Counted from the first letter of the stretch, positions 1-7,340 are shown. The stretch: 10,947 bases of DNA from JBBQHX01 sp038324385 (GCA_038324385.1 JBBQHX010000111.1:1-10947), one strand, 5' to 3'. The notes: a model not told the origin generated them from the sequence alone. Numbers and translations: made by a program.

Positions 1-1
1 C

Positions 2-61
2 GGAGTTGGAGACAGGAGGAATATGCACGAAGTCGCGCGCGAGTTCCTGCGTGACTCGTAA
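2..61 (+). CDS. Possible C-terminal end of an upstream gene (partial)
   Basis: The frame starting at base 2 is open from the window edge to a TAA at 59-61 and reads GVGDRRNMHEVAREFLRDS. The last dozen residues could form a charged amphipathic C-terminal helix. The same frame contains an ATG at 23-25 preceded by AGGAGG (14-19), so a 12-residue leader peptide is an alternative reading. Nineteen codons are too few to name a family, and an open frame this short is common by chance in GC-rich DNA. The call rests only on frame openness and peptide character. Confidence 0.3.
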   Translation, partial: GVGDRRNMHEVAREFLRDS

Positions 62-427
62 TTGCCCCGCGAGCCCCGCGGTGGCGCTACCTGAGGGCGC
101 TTTCGAGGGGGACACCCACGTTGGCGCGGGCGTCGCGGTACTTCACGATCAGCGGCGTTCCAATCTCAGCCGCTGCTCGCGTCCCCACGCCGACGAAACC
201 GGCCCGCTGCCGGGCACGACCACCGCGCCCTCGGTAATCTCGGTCGTCTCCGGAAGTGGACATGAGGTGCCGCGGGGCGGGGACGGCGGCTGCGATTCGT
301 GACCTGGGTCCGGATGTCAACCCGTTGCTGGACATGTACTTGGGTGTGGTGGTCCGAAGGCATGGCGCATGCCCTTAGTGGTCGCGCCACCGCGGCCAGT
401 CGCGGTGCCGTCCACTCGGAGGAACCA
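62..427. other. 366-nt stretch without a secure gene
   Basis: No RNA gene, repeat or strong promoter is visible. A minus-strand frame (87-263) is described separately as a weak candidate. A perfect TTGACA hexamer occurs on the minus strand at 315-320, without a convincing -10 partner. The only clear signal is the Shine-Dalgarno GGAGG at 418-422, which belongs to the lipoprotein gene starting at 428. I could not pick out the promoter of that gene. Confidence 0.5.
87..263 (-). CDS. Hypothetical small protein, 58 aa (weak)
   Basis: A minus-strand frame from ATG 263 to TAG 87 encodes 58 residues; an alternative ATG at 335 would give 82. The C-terminal half (GTPLIVKYRDARANVGVPL) has balanced, protein-like composition and mostly G/C third positions, unlike the Arg/Pro-rich shadow frames around it. 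The N-terminal half looks less coding. There is no Shine-Dalgarno before either ATG. A TTGACA hexamer on the same strand at 315-320 could serve as a -35 for the shorter start. I recognise no family. It may be a chance frame or a gene remnant. Confidence 0.22.
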   Translation of the reverse strand: MSTSGDDRDYRGRGGRARQRAGFVGVGTRAAAEIGTPLIVKYRDARANVGVPLESALR

Positions 428-1012
428 ATGCGCAAGACTCTCCAGTTCTCGATGATCCCGGCGCTCGCGCTGCTCGCCGCCTGTGGCAACGATGTCTCGC
501 CGCGGCTGGATGACGGCCTGCGCTCGGACCTGAACCTCGCCTCGCAGGCAGCGCCGATGCAGCCCTACGTCTCGCAGCAGGAGTTGGGCTACGGTTCGCC
601 GAACCCCTACGGCCAGCCGATGGCCCCGAACGGTTACGCGCCGCAGGGCTACCCGCAGCCGTACGGCTATCCGCAGCAGCCGGTCTATGGCCCGCCGGGC
701 GCCTATCCGCAGCCCGTCTACGCGCCGCAGCCGGTGGTCTACCAGCCCGCGCCGGCCCCCGCGCCACGCGTCGTCTACCGCACGGCGCGATCGAGTGCGG
801 GGAGCTCGGGCGGGGGTAGTGGCACGGTCTACCCGGCGCCGCGTCCGGCCCCGCAGCAGGATCGCATGAAGGAAGGTGCGATCGTCGGCGCCGCGGCCGG
901 AGCCGTGGTCGGCGTGACGACCTCGCGTAACACGGTCAAGGGCGCCGTGGTCGGGGCCGCCGCCGGCGGACTGCTCGGCGCGGTGGTCGGCAAGCAGATG
1001 AAGAAGTACTAG
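428..1012 (+). CDS. Glycine-zipper lipoprotein with Pro/Tyr/Gln-rich linker
   Basis: This 194-aa protein is probably an envelope lipoprotein. Residues 1-19 form a lipoprotein signal (basic MRK, hydrophobic core, lipobox LAAC with Cys19, Gly at +2), so cleavage by signal peptidase II is expected. Residues about 44-145 are low-complexity, with repeated YPQP, YGYPQQP and VYAPQP blocks and then a Ser/Gly run. Residues about 150-188 carry a double glycine zipper (GAIVGAAAGAVVG, then GAVVGAAAGGLLGAVVG), the pattern of 2TM glycine-zipper (YMGG/SlyB-like) domains that pack as a membrane hairpin. It ends in a basic KQMKKY tail. The ATG at 428 is chosen over an upstream in-frame start at 299 because it has GGAGG at 418-422 with 5-nt spacing and begins the signal peptide exactly. 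The gene ends before a strong palindrome. Specific function is unknown; an envelope structural or stress role is inferred from the family. Confidence 0.85.
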   Translation: MRKTLQFSMIPALALLAACGNDVSPRLDDGLRSDLNLASQAAPMQPYVSQQELGYGSPNPYGQPMAPNGYAPQGYPQPYGYPQQPVYGPPGAYPQPVYAPQPVVYQPAPAPAPRVVYRTARSSAGSSGGGSGTVYPAPRPAPQQDRMKEGAIVGAAAGAVVGVTTSRNTVKGAVVGAAAGGLLGAVVGKQMKKY

Positions 1013-1030
1013 CCGCACGATGACGTAGGA

Positions 1031-1064
1031 CAACGGGGCCGACGCGATCGCGTCGGCCCCGTTG
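1031..1064. terminator. Perfect 34-bp palindrome, likely bidirectional terminator
   Basis: The arm CAACGGGGCCGACGCGA (1031-1047) is followed immediately by its exact reverse complement (1048-1064), giving a very stable GC-rich hairpin. It lies 18 nt after the lipoprotein stop and 45 nt beyond the stop of the convergent protease gene. There is no T-tract on either side, so it is not a textbook intrinsic terminator. In high-GC bacteria such U-less hairpins between convergent genes often stop transcription or protect 3' ends. A dimeric-protein binding site is the alternative. Confidence 0.55.
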
Positions 1065-1109
1065 TGGCGTTCCGGCATTTCTATCGCGCGCCCGCCGCCC
1101 GCCGCCGAA

Positions 1110-2543
1110 CTACCGCGGCTGGAAGTTCACGATCGCCCGCCGCCCAGGAGCGATCTCGACGACGAACGACACCGGGTCGCTGTTCGAGCGACGCAACACC
1201 TGTTCGAGCTGCGCAACGGTGCTGATTGCCTGACGATTGACCGACACGATCCGCTGTCCGCGGATCAGTCCCGCCCGGTTGGCCGCCGAGTAGGGCTGTA
1301 CGGCCGTGATCAGTACCGCGTTCCCCTGCTGCGCCACACCGATTCCGATCGACGTGGGCCCCTGCCGCGCGGCCGCCGGCGCCTGCTCGGGCCGAACCCC
1401 CGACCGGCGCACGCTCGGCTCGACGGTGGCGGTGACCTCACGGCCATAGCGGATGATCCGCAACGTCGTCGTACGCCCTAACGCCAGCGCTGCCAGTCGC
1501 GCCTGCAGCTCGCCCACCGACGCGACCGCCTGGCCGTCGACACCGACAATCACGTCGCCGAGGGCGACACCGGCGCGATCGGCCGGCGAACCCGTCTCCA
1601 CCATCGTGACCTCGACCCCGCGCGGCGCGCCGAGCTCGTAGACTTGGGCGTCGAGCTGGTCGACGTCGTCCAGGCCGACGCCGAGGTAGGGGCGCCGCAC
1701 CTCGCCGTATCGGATGAGCTGTTCGGCGACGAGGCGGGCGAGATCGATCGGCACCGCGAAGCCGTAGCCGGCATAGGTGCCCGTCGGGCTCGCGATCGCA
1801 GTGTTGATGCCGATCACGGCGCCGTTCAGGTCCACCAGCGGACCACCTGAATTGCCGGGGTTGATGGCGGCGTCCGTCTGGATGAAGTCCTCCAGCGCGG
1901 CGGCTGGCGGCTCGTCGGCGCCCGTCTGCTCCATGCCGCCCTGCGAGATGATGCCGAGCGAGCGCCCGGTTGCGCTGACGATCCCTGCGGTGACCGTGAA
2001 CTGCAGGCCAAGCGGACTACCGAGGGCGAGCACCCACTGCCCCTGACTGAGCTGGTCAGACCGACCGAGCGTCGCGGCCGGGAACGTTTCGCCGTCGACC
2101 TTGAGTACCGCGATGTCGGTGCTCGGATCGCGCGCGATCACCCGCGCCTCCAACTGACGCCGATCGTACATCGTGACTGTCACCCGCTCGGCCTGCCTGA
2201 CGACATGGTTGTTCGTCATGATGTAGCCGTCGGGCGTGAATATCAACCCGGAGCCCGATCCGAGCGGCTGCACCGGTCCGCCCGCGCGGGCCGGCCCCTG
2301 CGGCGTGAGCACGATGCGCGACTGGCGCCCTTCGGTCTGCACGTACACGACCGAGGGGAGGGCCGCGGCGGCGGCGCGCTGGAAGCCGTCGGCGGCGGGC
2401 GTCTGCGCGGCGGCCTCGCGGATGCGCAACGAGGTTTCGTCCTCGGGATCGCCGCCGCTGGTGCCGAGGGTCAGCGTCAGGAGCGCGCCTGCGGCGACGC
2501 CGCCGAGAACGCGTGTGGGTGAGCGTCGGTGTGTCGAATTCAT
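1110..2543 (-). CDS. htrA: DegP/HtrA-type periplasmic serine protease, two PDZ domains
   Basis: This 477-aa protein is a trypsin-fold protease/chaperone that degrades or refolds damaged envelope proteins. Residues about 11-29 form a hydrophobic signal or anchor after a basic start, placing the enzyme in the periplasm. The catalytic triad is intact: His113 in TNNHVV, Asp143 in STDIAVLKV and Ser232 in NPGNSGGPL. PDZ1 spans about 286-375 (YLGVGLDDV onward) and PDZ2 about 398-475, the DegP/DegQ arrangement of normal length. The 200-220 stretch, rich in Gly, Ala and Glu, falls about where the regulatory loops of the protease domain lie. The ATG at 2543 has no clear Shine-Dalgarno. A GGAAC element about 60 nt upstream could be part of an extracytoplasmic-function (sigma-E-like) promoter, which would fit known regulation of the family. 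The CLC transporter gene lies 120 nt upstream on the same strand, so read-through from it is possible. Leu355 is a rare TTA codon. Confidence 0.95.
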   Translation of the reverse strand: MNSTHRRSPTRVLGGVAAGALLTLTLGTSGGDPEDETSLRIREAAAQTPAADGFQRAAAAALPSVVYVQTEGRQSRIVLTPQGPARAGGPVQPLGSGSGLIFTPDGYIMTNNHVVRQAERVTVTMYDRRQLEARVIARDPSTDIAVLKVDGETFPAATLGRSDQLSQGQWVLALGSPLGLQFTVTAGIVSATGRSLGIISQGGMEQTGADEPPAAALEDFIQTDAAINPGNSGGPLVDLNGAVIGINTAIASPTGTYAGYGFAVPIDLARLVAEQLIRYGEVRRPYLGVGLDDVDQLDAQVYELGAPRGVEVTMVETGSPADRAGVALGDVIVGVDGQAVASVGELQARLAALALGRTTTLRIIRYGREVTATVEPSVRRSGVRPEQAPAAARQGPTSIGIGVAQQGNAVLITAVQPYSAANRAGLIRGQRIVSVNRQAISTVAQLEQVLRRSNSDPVSFVVEIAPGRRAIVNFQPR

Positions 2544-2574
2544 CTGATGTGGTCCGGTGATGGTCGGGTTTTGC

Positions 2575-2603
2575 TACACCGGAACCGGGGCAACGATCGT
2601 TCC
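2575..2603 (-). promoter_or_regulatory. Candidate ECF-type promoter for htrA
   Basis: On the minus strand GGAAC (2603-2599) is followed after 17 nt by CGGTGTA (2581-2575), about 31 nt before the htrA ATG. GGAAC with 16-17 nt spacing is the usual -35 of sigma-E-like promoters, and htrA/degP genes are classic members of that regulon. The -10 part matches only loosely (CGTCTAA would be typical). The GGAAC also forms a dyad with GGAAC on the opposite strand at 2581-2585, so an operator is an alternative. Confidence 0.25.
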
Positions 2604-2663
2604 TCCATCGGCGGGTAAGGACGTGAGCCGGCGCGCACCGAGACGATCGCACACGATCAGCGT

Positions 2664-3983
2664 TTAGAGATCTTCCACTGGTGGGTGGATCGGCCTGCTG
2701 GCACGCGCGCGAGGAATCGGATGGTAGATGCCCCGCCGTCCCGCACAGAGCACGGCGATGATGCACGCCATCGCGAGATACACGGCCGGCTCGATTCCGA
2801 ACAGTTCCAACCCCATGACGGTGCACGCCAGCGGCGTTCGTGTGGCGCCGGCGAACACGGCGACGAAGCCGATGGCGGCGAACAGTGCCACCGGCGCGCC
2901 CATCAGCAGCGCCAGCGTGTTGCCCAACGTCGCGCCGATGAAGAAGAGCGGCGTGACCTCGCCTCCCTTGAATCCGGCGCCGAGCGTCACGGCGGTGAAC
3001 AACAGTTTCAGTGCCCAGCTCCACGGCTCCGCCCCCTCCGCACCGAAACTCGTCAGGATCGTCACGGCGGTCGGATCCGGGGAGCGCACGCCGAGTCCGA
3101 GATAGCTCGTGCTGCCGACGACCAGCGTGAGTGCAACGACCACGACGCCGCCTAGTGCCGGACGCAGCCATGGTTGCCGCACGAGCCGGTCGAACAGGAG
3201 GTGCATCGCGTGCGTCGCGCGCACGAAGACGAGGCTAGCCAGCCCGAAGCACACCGCGGCGATCGCGACGCGAAGCAGCAGCCCCGGATCGATCCGCCCG
3301 ACGCCTAACGCAACGAGGCCGATACGGTCGTAGATGGTATGGTGTGCTCCCCAGAGCGTAGTCATCGCATCCCCGACGAACGAAGCGATCGCGCACGCGA
3401 TCAGTGCCGCGAGCGAGCGTCGGGCGCGTGGGCTGACTTCGAGGGCGAACAGCGCACCGGTGATCGGGGTGCCGAACACCGCGCCGAAGCCGGCCGCCAT
3501 TCCCGCCTGGAGCAGCAGAGAACGTTCGGCGCTCGTCAGGGCGAGCAGTGCTGGTAGCCGGTGCGACAGCCCACGCTCGAGCGCGCTGGCGATCGACCCC
3601 CCCATCTGCACCGCCGTCCCCTCACGCCCCGCCGACCCACCGAACAGGTGCGTGAGCAGCGTCCCCGCGAGCACCATCGGCGCCATGCGGCGGGGTACGC
3701 CACTGGCCGGCTCGGCGATCTCGTCGAGCAGCACCGCCGTGCCGCGATTGGCCGCGCCGCCATGCCGCGCGTACAGTAGCCCCGAGACGAGCCCCGCGAT
3801 CGGCAGCAGCCAGAGCAGCCACGGATGCGCCCACCGGAGCGCGGTGACCGCATCCAGCGCCCAGAGAAAGAACGACACGGCCGACCCGGTCGCCATCGCC
3901 GCCAGCACGACGTGCACGAGCGCTCGGGGGAGACGGATCATCGGCGATGGCTGTTGTACGCTGTCGCGATCGAAAAGGCGCAC
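2664..3983 (-). CDS. CLC-type anion transporter, probably fluoride/proton antiporter (CLC-F/SycA-like)
   Basis: This polytopic inner-membrane protein has 439 aa from a GTG start at 3983. Starting at ATG 3941 (Met15) would give 425 aa and begin just before the first membrane helix; neither start has a clear Shine-Dalgarno. CLC signatures are in order: GGSAGREGTAVQMGG (115-129) with the gating glutamate Glu121; GTPITGALFALEV (171-183); GAGFKGGEVTPLFFIG (335-350) with Glu342; and TRTPLACTVMGLELFG (381-396). Several departures from chloride-type CLCs match what I know of the fluoride-exporting branch: GREGT instead of GREGP, GFKGGEVTP instead of GxFxP, no GSGIP, and LEV where E. coli ClcA has Glu202-Glu203. 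A role in fluoride efflux is therefore inferred; generic chloride transport remains possible. The gene ends 120 nt before htrA. I see no fluoride (crcB) riboswitch upstream on its strand. Confidence 0.9.
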   Translation of the reverse strand: MRLFDRDSVQQPSPMIRLPRALVHVVLAAMATGSAVSFFLWALDAVTALRWAHPWLLWLLPIAGLVSGLLYARHGGAANRGTAVLLDEIAEPASGVPRRMAPMVLAGTLLTHLFGGSAGREGTAVQMGGSIASALERGLSHRLPALLALTSAERSLLLQAGMAAGFGAVFGTPITGALFALEVSPRARRSLAALIACAIASFVGDAMTTLWGAHHTIYDRIGLVALGVGRIDPGLLLRVAIAAVCFGLASLVFVRATHAMHLLFDRLVRQPWLRPALGGVVVVALTLVVGSTSYLGLGVRSPDPTAVTILTSFGAEGAEPWSWALKLLFTAVTLGAGFKGGEVTPLFFIGATLGNTLALLMGAPVALFAAIGFVAVFAGATRTPLACTVMGLELFGIEPAVYLAMACIIAVLCAGRRGIYHPIPRARASRPIHPPVEDL

Positions 3984-4032
3984 GGATGTTGGCGCGGGAG
4001 TGCTGGTGCGGGTTCGTTGGTCGTACTGTTTT

Positions 4033-4296
4033 TCAACCGCGGAGGACGCGGCGGACGCGGAGGACTGCTCGCGCGACGAGAGCTTCGCGTGGGGCTCGGG
4101 TAGCGGGGCGCGACGAAGACATGGTGCGGTAAAAAAGGGGACGGCACCGCGCGTCAGGGTCGGCGCCCCACGCGTGGCAGAAACGACGGCCAGCGGTGCT
4201 GGTCCCGCAGACGCGCCCAGTTCGATCCCGTGGTGCTCCGAACGCCCCAGGTCGAGTCCTGCCCGGAGGGCGGTCCTCTGCGTCCTCTGCGGTTGA
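4033..4296. repeat. 264-bp element with inverted 9-nt-unit terminal repeats
   Basis: The left end (4033-4065) reads TCAACC followed by three 9-mers (GCGGAGGAC, GCGGCGGAC, GCGGAGGAC). The right end (4273-4296) is the reverse complement of TCAACC followed by two GCAGAGGAC units. The ends are thus inverted copies differing mainly by G/A at one position of each unit. The interior codes for nothing I can recognise. Runs of CGCAGAGGA-type 9-mers occur between genes in many unrelated bacteria (recalled, not checked). The inverted pairing could mean a non-autonomous mobile element, a long RNA hairpin, or two independent repeat copies. Confidence 0.6.
4131..4169 (-). terminator. Possible intrinsic terminator downstream of acnA
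   Basis: On the minus strand an imperfect GC-rich hairpin (GGGGCG..ACC / GGU..CG.CCCC) runs directly into six T residues (4136-4131). This is the only T-run after a GC stem in the region. It lies about 260 nt past the aconitase stop, inside the inverted-repeat element, so it may be a by-product of that element. If it works, it would isolate the CLC gene from acnA transcription. Confidence 0.3.
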
Positions 4297-4430
4297 GATC
4301 AACGCCCCCTCGGCCCGACCGACGAGCTCGTCACCGAGATACGTACCCCATACCGACAGCAGCACCACGAGGAAAGCCGGAAGCGCACCAGCGCCCCCGG
4401 CCTTACCCGTGCCTCACGAGGGAGTCTGCC

Positions 4431-7214
4431 TCACGCCCGGCCGCTGACCAACTGTCGCAGGACGTACTGCAGGATCCCGCCATGCCGGTAATACGCGAGC
4501 TCCTCCGGCGTATCGATCCGGACGCGCGCCGAGAACCGGGCCGCCTCGGCGCCACCCGCGTCGCGCGCGACGACGGTCAGCGTGGCGCCCGGTCGCAGTG
4601 ACTCGTCCAGCCCTTCGATGTCGAACGTCTCGAACCCCGTGATGCCGATGCTCGTGCGCGTCGAGCCGTCGGTGAACTCCAGCGGCAGCACGCCCATTCC
4701 AACGAGGTTGGAACGGTGGATGCGCTCGAACGACTCGGCGATCACCGCGCGCACACCGAGCAGCAGCGTGCCTTTTGCCGCCCAGTCGCGCGAGGAGCCC
4801 GTGCCATACTCCTTGCCCGCGATGACGATCAGCGGCACGTCGAGGCGCTGGTACTCCATCGCCGCGTCATAGATCGGCAGCGGCGTGCCATTGGGCTCGG
4901 TGGCCGTCCAGCCGCCCTCGGTGCCCGGAGCGAGTTCGTTGCGCAGTCGGATGTTCGCGAAGGTACCGCGCATCATCACCTCGTGGTTGCCGCGGCGCGC
5001 GCCATACGAGTTGAAGTCCTTCGTCGTCACCCCCTGGTCGATCAGCCACTTGCCCGCCGGGCTCGCGGCAGGGATGCTGCCGGCGGGCGAGATGTGATCG
5101 GTCGTGATCGAGTCGCCAAGCTTGGCCAGGAGCCGCGCGCCGGTGACCCTCTTCACACCCGGCACGTCGAGGGTCATTCCCTGGAAGTACGGCGGATTCT
5201 TCACATACGTCGACTCATCGTCCCAGCGATAGGTTGCGCCGACCGGGACCTCGAGCGAACGCCACTGCTCGTCGCCCTCGAAGACGTTCGCGTACTGCGT
5301 GCTGAACATCTCCGCCTTCACGCTGCTCAGGATCTCGTCCTGCACCGCCGTCGGCGACGGCCAGATGTCGCGCAGGAACACCGGCCCGTCTGTGCCGATG
5401 CCTAACGGCTCGCGATCCAGGTCGATGCCCATCCGGCCGGCCAGCGCATAGGCCACGACCAGCGGTGGCGACATCAGGTAGTTGAAGCGCGTGAGCGGAT
5501 TGATGCGTCCTTCGAAGTTCCGATTCCCCGACAGCACCGAGGCGACCACCAGCTTGTTCTCCTCGATCGCGGCGGCGACCGGCTGCGGCAGCGGACCGGA
5601 GTTGCCGATGCAGGTCGTGCAGCCGTAGCCGATGATGTTGAAGCCCAACTCATCGAGCGACGCGCTGAGGTTCGCCTTGTCGAGGTATTCCCGGACCACG
5701 CGCGACCCCGGCGCCAGCGACGTCTTCACCCACGGCTTCGTCGTCAGGCCCTTCTCGACCGCGTTGCGTGCGAGCAGCCCGGCCGCAAGCATCACGCTCG
5801 GGTTTGACGTGTTGGTGCACGAGGTGATCGCCGCGATCACCACGGCGCCGTGGTCGAGCGTGAACGTCTGCCCCTTGTAGCGCACACGCGCCGCGCCGCC
5901 CTGTTCGCCGGACTCCGGCAACACCGCCGTCGACAGTTCGGGTTCGGCGCTCACGGCATGCACCCGCTTCTCCAGCGCTGCCGGCGTGAGGCTGGCGGTG
6001 CGATCGAGCGTCTCGGCGAGCGCTTCATGGAACATCTGCTTCGCCGCACGCAGCGGCACACGGTCCTGCGGTCGGCGCGGACCGGCGATGCTTGGCTCGA
6101 CCGACGAGAGATCGAGTGCGAGCGTCTCCGTGAACGTCGGATCGGGCGTCTCGTCCGTACGAAAGATTCCCTGAGCCTTGGTGTATGCTTCGACCAGCGC
6201 GACATGTTCGTCGCCGCGTCCCGTCAGCCGCAGGTAGTTGAGCGTCTCGGCGTCGACAGGGAAGAAGCCCATCGTCGCGCCATACTCGGGGGCCATGTTG
6301 GCGATCGTCGCGCGGTCGGCGAGCGATAGATTCGACAGTCCCGGGCCGTAGAACTCGACGAACTTACCGACCACCTTGTGTTTGCGGAGCTGCTCGGTCA
6401 CGGTGAGCACGAGATCGGTCGCCGTCGCGCCCGCGGGGAGCTTGCCGTGCAGCCTGAAGCCCACGACCTCCGGCACGAGCATCGAGAGCGGCTGGCCGAG
6501 CATCGCCGCCTCCGCCTCGATCCCGCCAACGCCCCAGCCGAACACGCCGAGCCCGTTGATCATCGTCGTGTGCGAATCCGTGCCGACGAGCGAATCCGGG
6601 TAGGCCACCGTCTCGCCGTCCAACTCGGAGGTGAAGACGACGCGGCCGAGGTATTCGAGATTGACCTGATGGCAGATGCCGGTGCCTGGCGGCACCGCGC
6701 GGAAGTTGTCGAACGCTTCCTGTCCCCAGCGCAGGAAGGCATAGCGCTCTTTGTTGCGCTCGAACTCCAGCTCGACGTTGATCAGCAGCGCCGCGTCGGA
6801 GCCGTACTCGTCGACCTGCACCGAGTGGTCGATGACGAGATCGACGGGCTGCAGCGGGTTGATCCTCGTCGGGTCGCCGCCGAGCCGCTTGATGGCGTCG
6901 CGCATGGCGGCCAGATCGACCACCGCCGGTACGCCGGTAAAGTCCTGCAGCAGCACACGGGCCGTGCGGAAGGCGATTTCCTGGTCCGTCTGCTTCGTGA
7001 CGTCCCACCGCGCCAGCGCCTCGACGTCGCCCTGCTTCACGAACGCGCCGTCCTCGTTGCGCAGCAGGTTCTCGAGCAGGACGCGCAGGCTGAACGGCAG
7101 CGTGGCGAGGGTGTTTCCGGTGACGCCGTCGAGCGCGCCGAGGCGGAAATACGTGACCGAGCGGCCGCCCACCTGGAGAGTGTCGCGGCTACCGAAGGAA
7201 TTCGGGTGGGTCAT
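4431..7214 (-). CDS. acnA: Aconitate hydratase A
   Basis: This cytosolic [4Fe-4S] enzyme isomerises citrate and isocitrate through cis-aconitate in the TCA and glyoxylate cycles. At 927 aa it has the AcnA/IRP1 length (E. coli AcnA is about 890). The cluster ligands are Cys466 in ITSCTNTSNP and Cys532 and Cys535 in YGCTTCIGNSGPLP. Other landmarks are SLVGTDSHTTMINGLGV (208-224), the DHISPAGSIP segment (706-715) and KEYGTGSSRDWAAKG (801-815) with the substrate-binding GSSRD. The C-terminal swivel domain is complete. The start is set at ATG 7214 (MTHPNSFGSRD), typical of family N-termini; an upstream in-frame ATG at 7286 would add 24 Arg/Pro-rich residues unlike the family. The Shine-Dalgarno is weak. 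It is divergent from the SRAP gene. The transcription context is monocistronic or followed by the CLC gene after 447 nt. Leu604 is a TTA codon. Confidence 0.97.
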   Translation of the reverse strand: MTHPNSFGSRDTLQVGGRSVTYFRLGALDGVTGNTLATLPFSLRVLLENLLRNEDGAFVKQGDVEALARWDVTKQTDQEIAFRTARVLLQDFTGVPAVVDLAAMRDAIKRLGGDPTRINPLQPVDLVIDHSVQVDEYGSDAALLINVELEFERNKERYAFLRWGQEAFDNFRAVPPGTGICHQVNLEYLGRVVFTSELDGETVAYPDSLVGTDSHTTMINGLGVFGWGVGGIEAEAAMLGQPLSMLVPEVVGFRLHGKLPAGATATDLVLTVTEQLRKHKVVGKFVEFYGPGLSNLSLADRATIANMAPEYGATMGFFPVDAETLNYLRLTGRGDEHVALVEAYTKAQGIFRTDETPDPTFTETLALDLSSVEPSIAGPRRPQDRVPLRAAKQMFHEALAETLDRTASLTPAALEKRVHAVSAEPELSTAVLPESGEQGGAARVRYKGQTFTLDHGAVVIAAITSCTNTSNPSVMLAAGLLARNAVEKGLTTKPWVKTSLAPGSRVVREYLDKANLSASLDELGFNIIGYGCTTCIGNSGPLPQPVAAAIEENKLVVASVLSGNRNFEGRINPLTRFNYLMSPPLVVAYALAGRMGIDLDREPLGIGTDGPVFLRDIWPSPTAVQDEILSSVKAEMFSTQYANVFEGDEQWRSLEVPVGATYRWDDESTYVKNPPYFQGMTLDVPGVKRVTGARLLAKLGDSITTDHISPAGSIPAASPAGKWLIDQGVTTKDFNSYGARRGNHEVMMRGTFANIRLRNELAPGTEGGWTATEPNGTPLPIYDAAMEYQRLDVPLIVIAGKEYGTGSSRDWAAKGTLLLGVRAVIAESFERIHRSNLVGMGVLPLEFTDGSTRTSIGITGFETFDIEGLDESLRPGATLTVVARDAGGAEAARFSARVRIDTPEELAYYRHGGILQYVLRQLVSGRA

Positions 7215-7331
7215 GTGAGCTGTCTCTGGCAGGCACACGGCCGCCCTGGGCTGGCGTGTGCGCGGTGAGTCAGGGAGCCGCTGCATGCGGATCGTCGGCG
7301 ATGGGCCGACGGGCGCGTACAGGCTGCGCGT

Positions 7332-7340
7332 AATGTATCA
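7332..7340 (-). promoter_or_regulatory. Candidate extended -10 element for acnA
   Basis: The minus strand reads TGATACATT: a TG one base before TACATT, which matches TATAAT at four of six positions. It is the only AT-rich patch in a very GC-rich divergent region and lies about 120 nt before the acnA ATG. No -35 hexamer is recognisable at the normal spacing. Confidence 0.22.

Larger units (their letters stand above)
3984..4430. other. 447-nt gene-free region holding an inverted-repeat element
   Basis: This region lies between the aconitase stop and the CLC transporter start, both on the minus strand. It contains a 264-bp element bounded by inverted copies of a 9-nt-unit repeat (4033-4296) and a possible minus-strand terminator (4131-4169). 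On the minus strand at about 4340-4395 a hydrophobic stretch (LPAFLVVLLSVWGTYLG) follows a stop codon with no ATG and no Shine-Dalgarno. It may be a gene remnant or chance. Confidence 0.6.

Noticed and set aside
2056..3171. Minus-strand 371-codon frame overlapping htrA and the CLC gene
   Set aside because: It is an Arg/Gly-rich shadow frame of two well-supported genes.
3943..3970. GGCGATGG start resembling a crcB fluoride riboswitch near the CLC-F gene
   Set aside because: It is on the + strand, opposite to the CLC gene, overlaps its N-terminal codons, and the remaining riboswitch elements (AACCGC, GATGRC) do not follow.
4219..4236. AGTTCGATCCCG resembling a tRNA T-loop
   Set aside because: The flanking bases do not form a T-stem, and no acceptor or anticodon arm can be drawn.
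3334..4296. Long + strand open frame (320 codons) opposite the CLC gene
   Set aside because: It is the antisense shadow of the CLC gene in GC-rich DNA, rich in Ser/Arg/Ala with no domain; the minus-strand CLC motifs are unequivocal.
7215..7286. N-terminal extension of aconitase from ATG 7286
   Set aside because: It adds 24 Arg/Pro-rich residues; the family N-terminus begins at ATG 7214.
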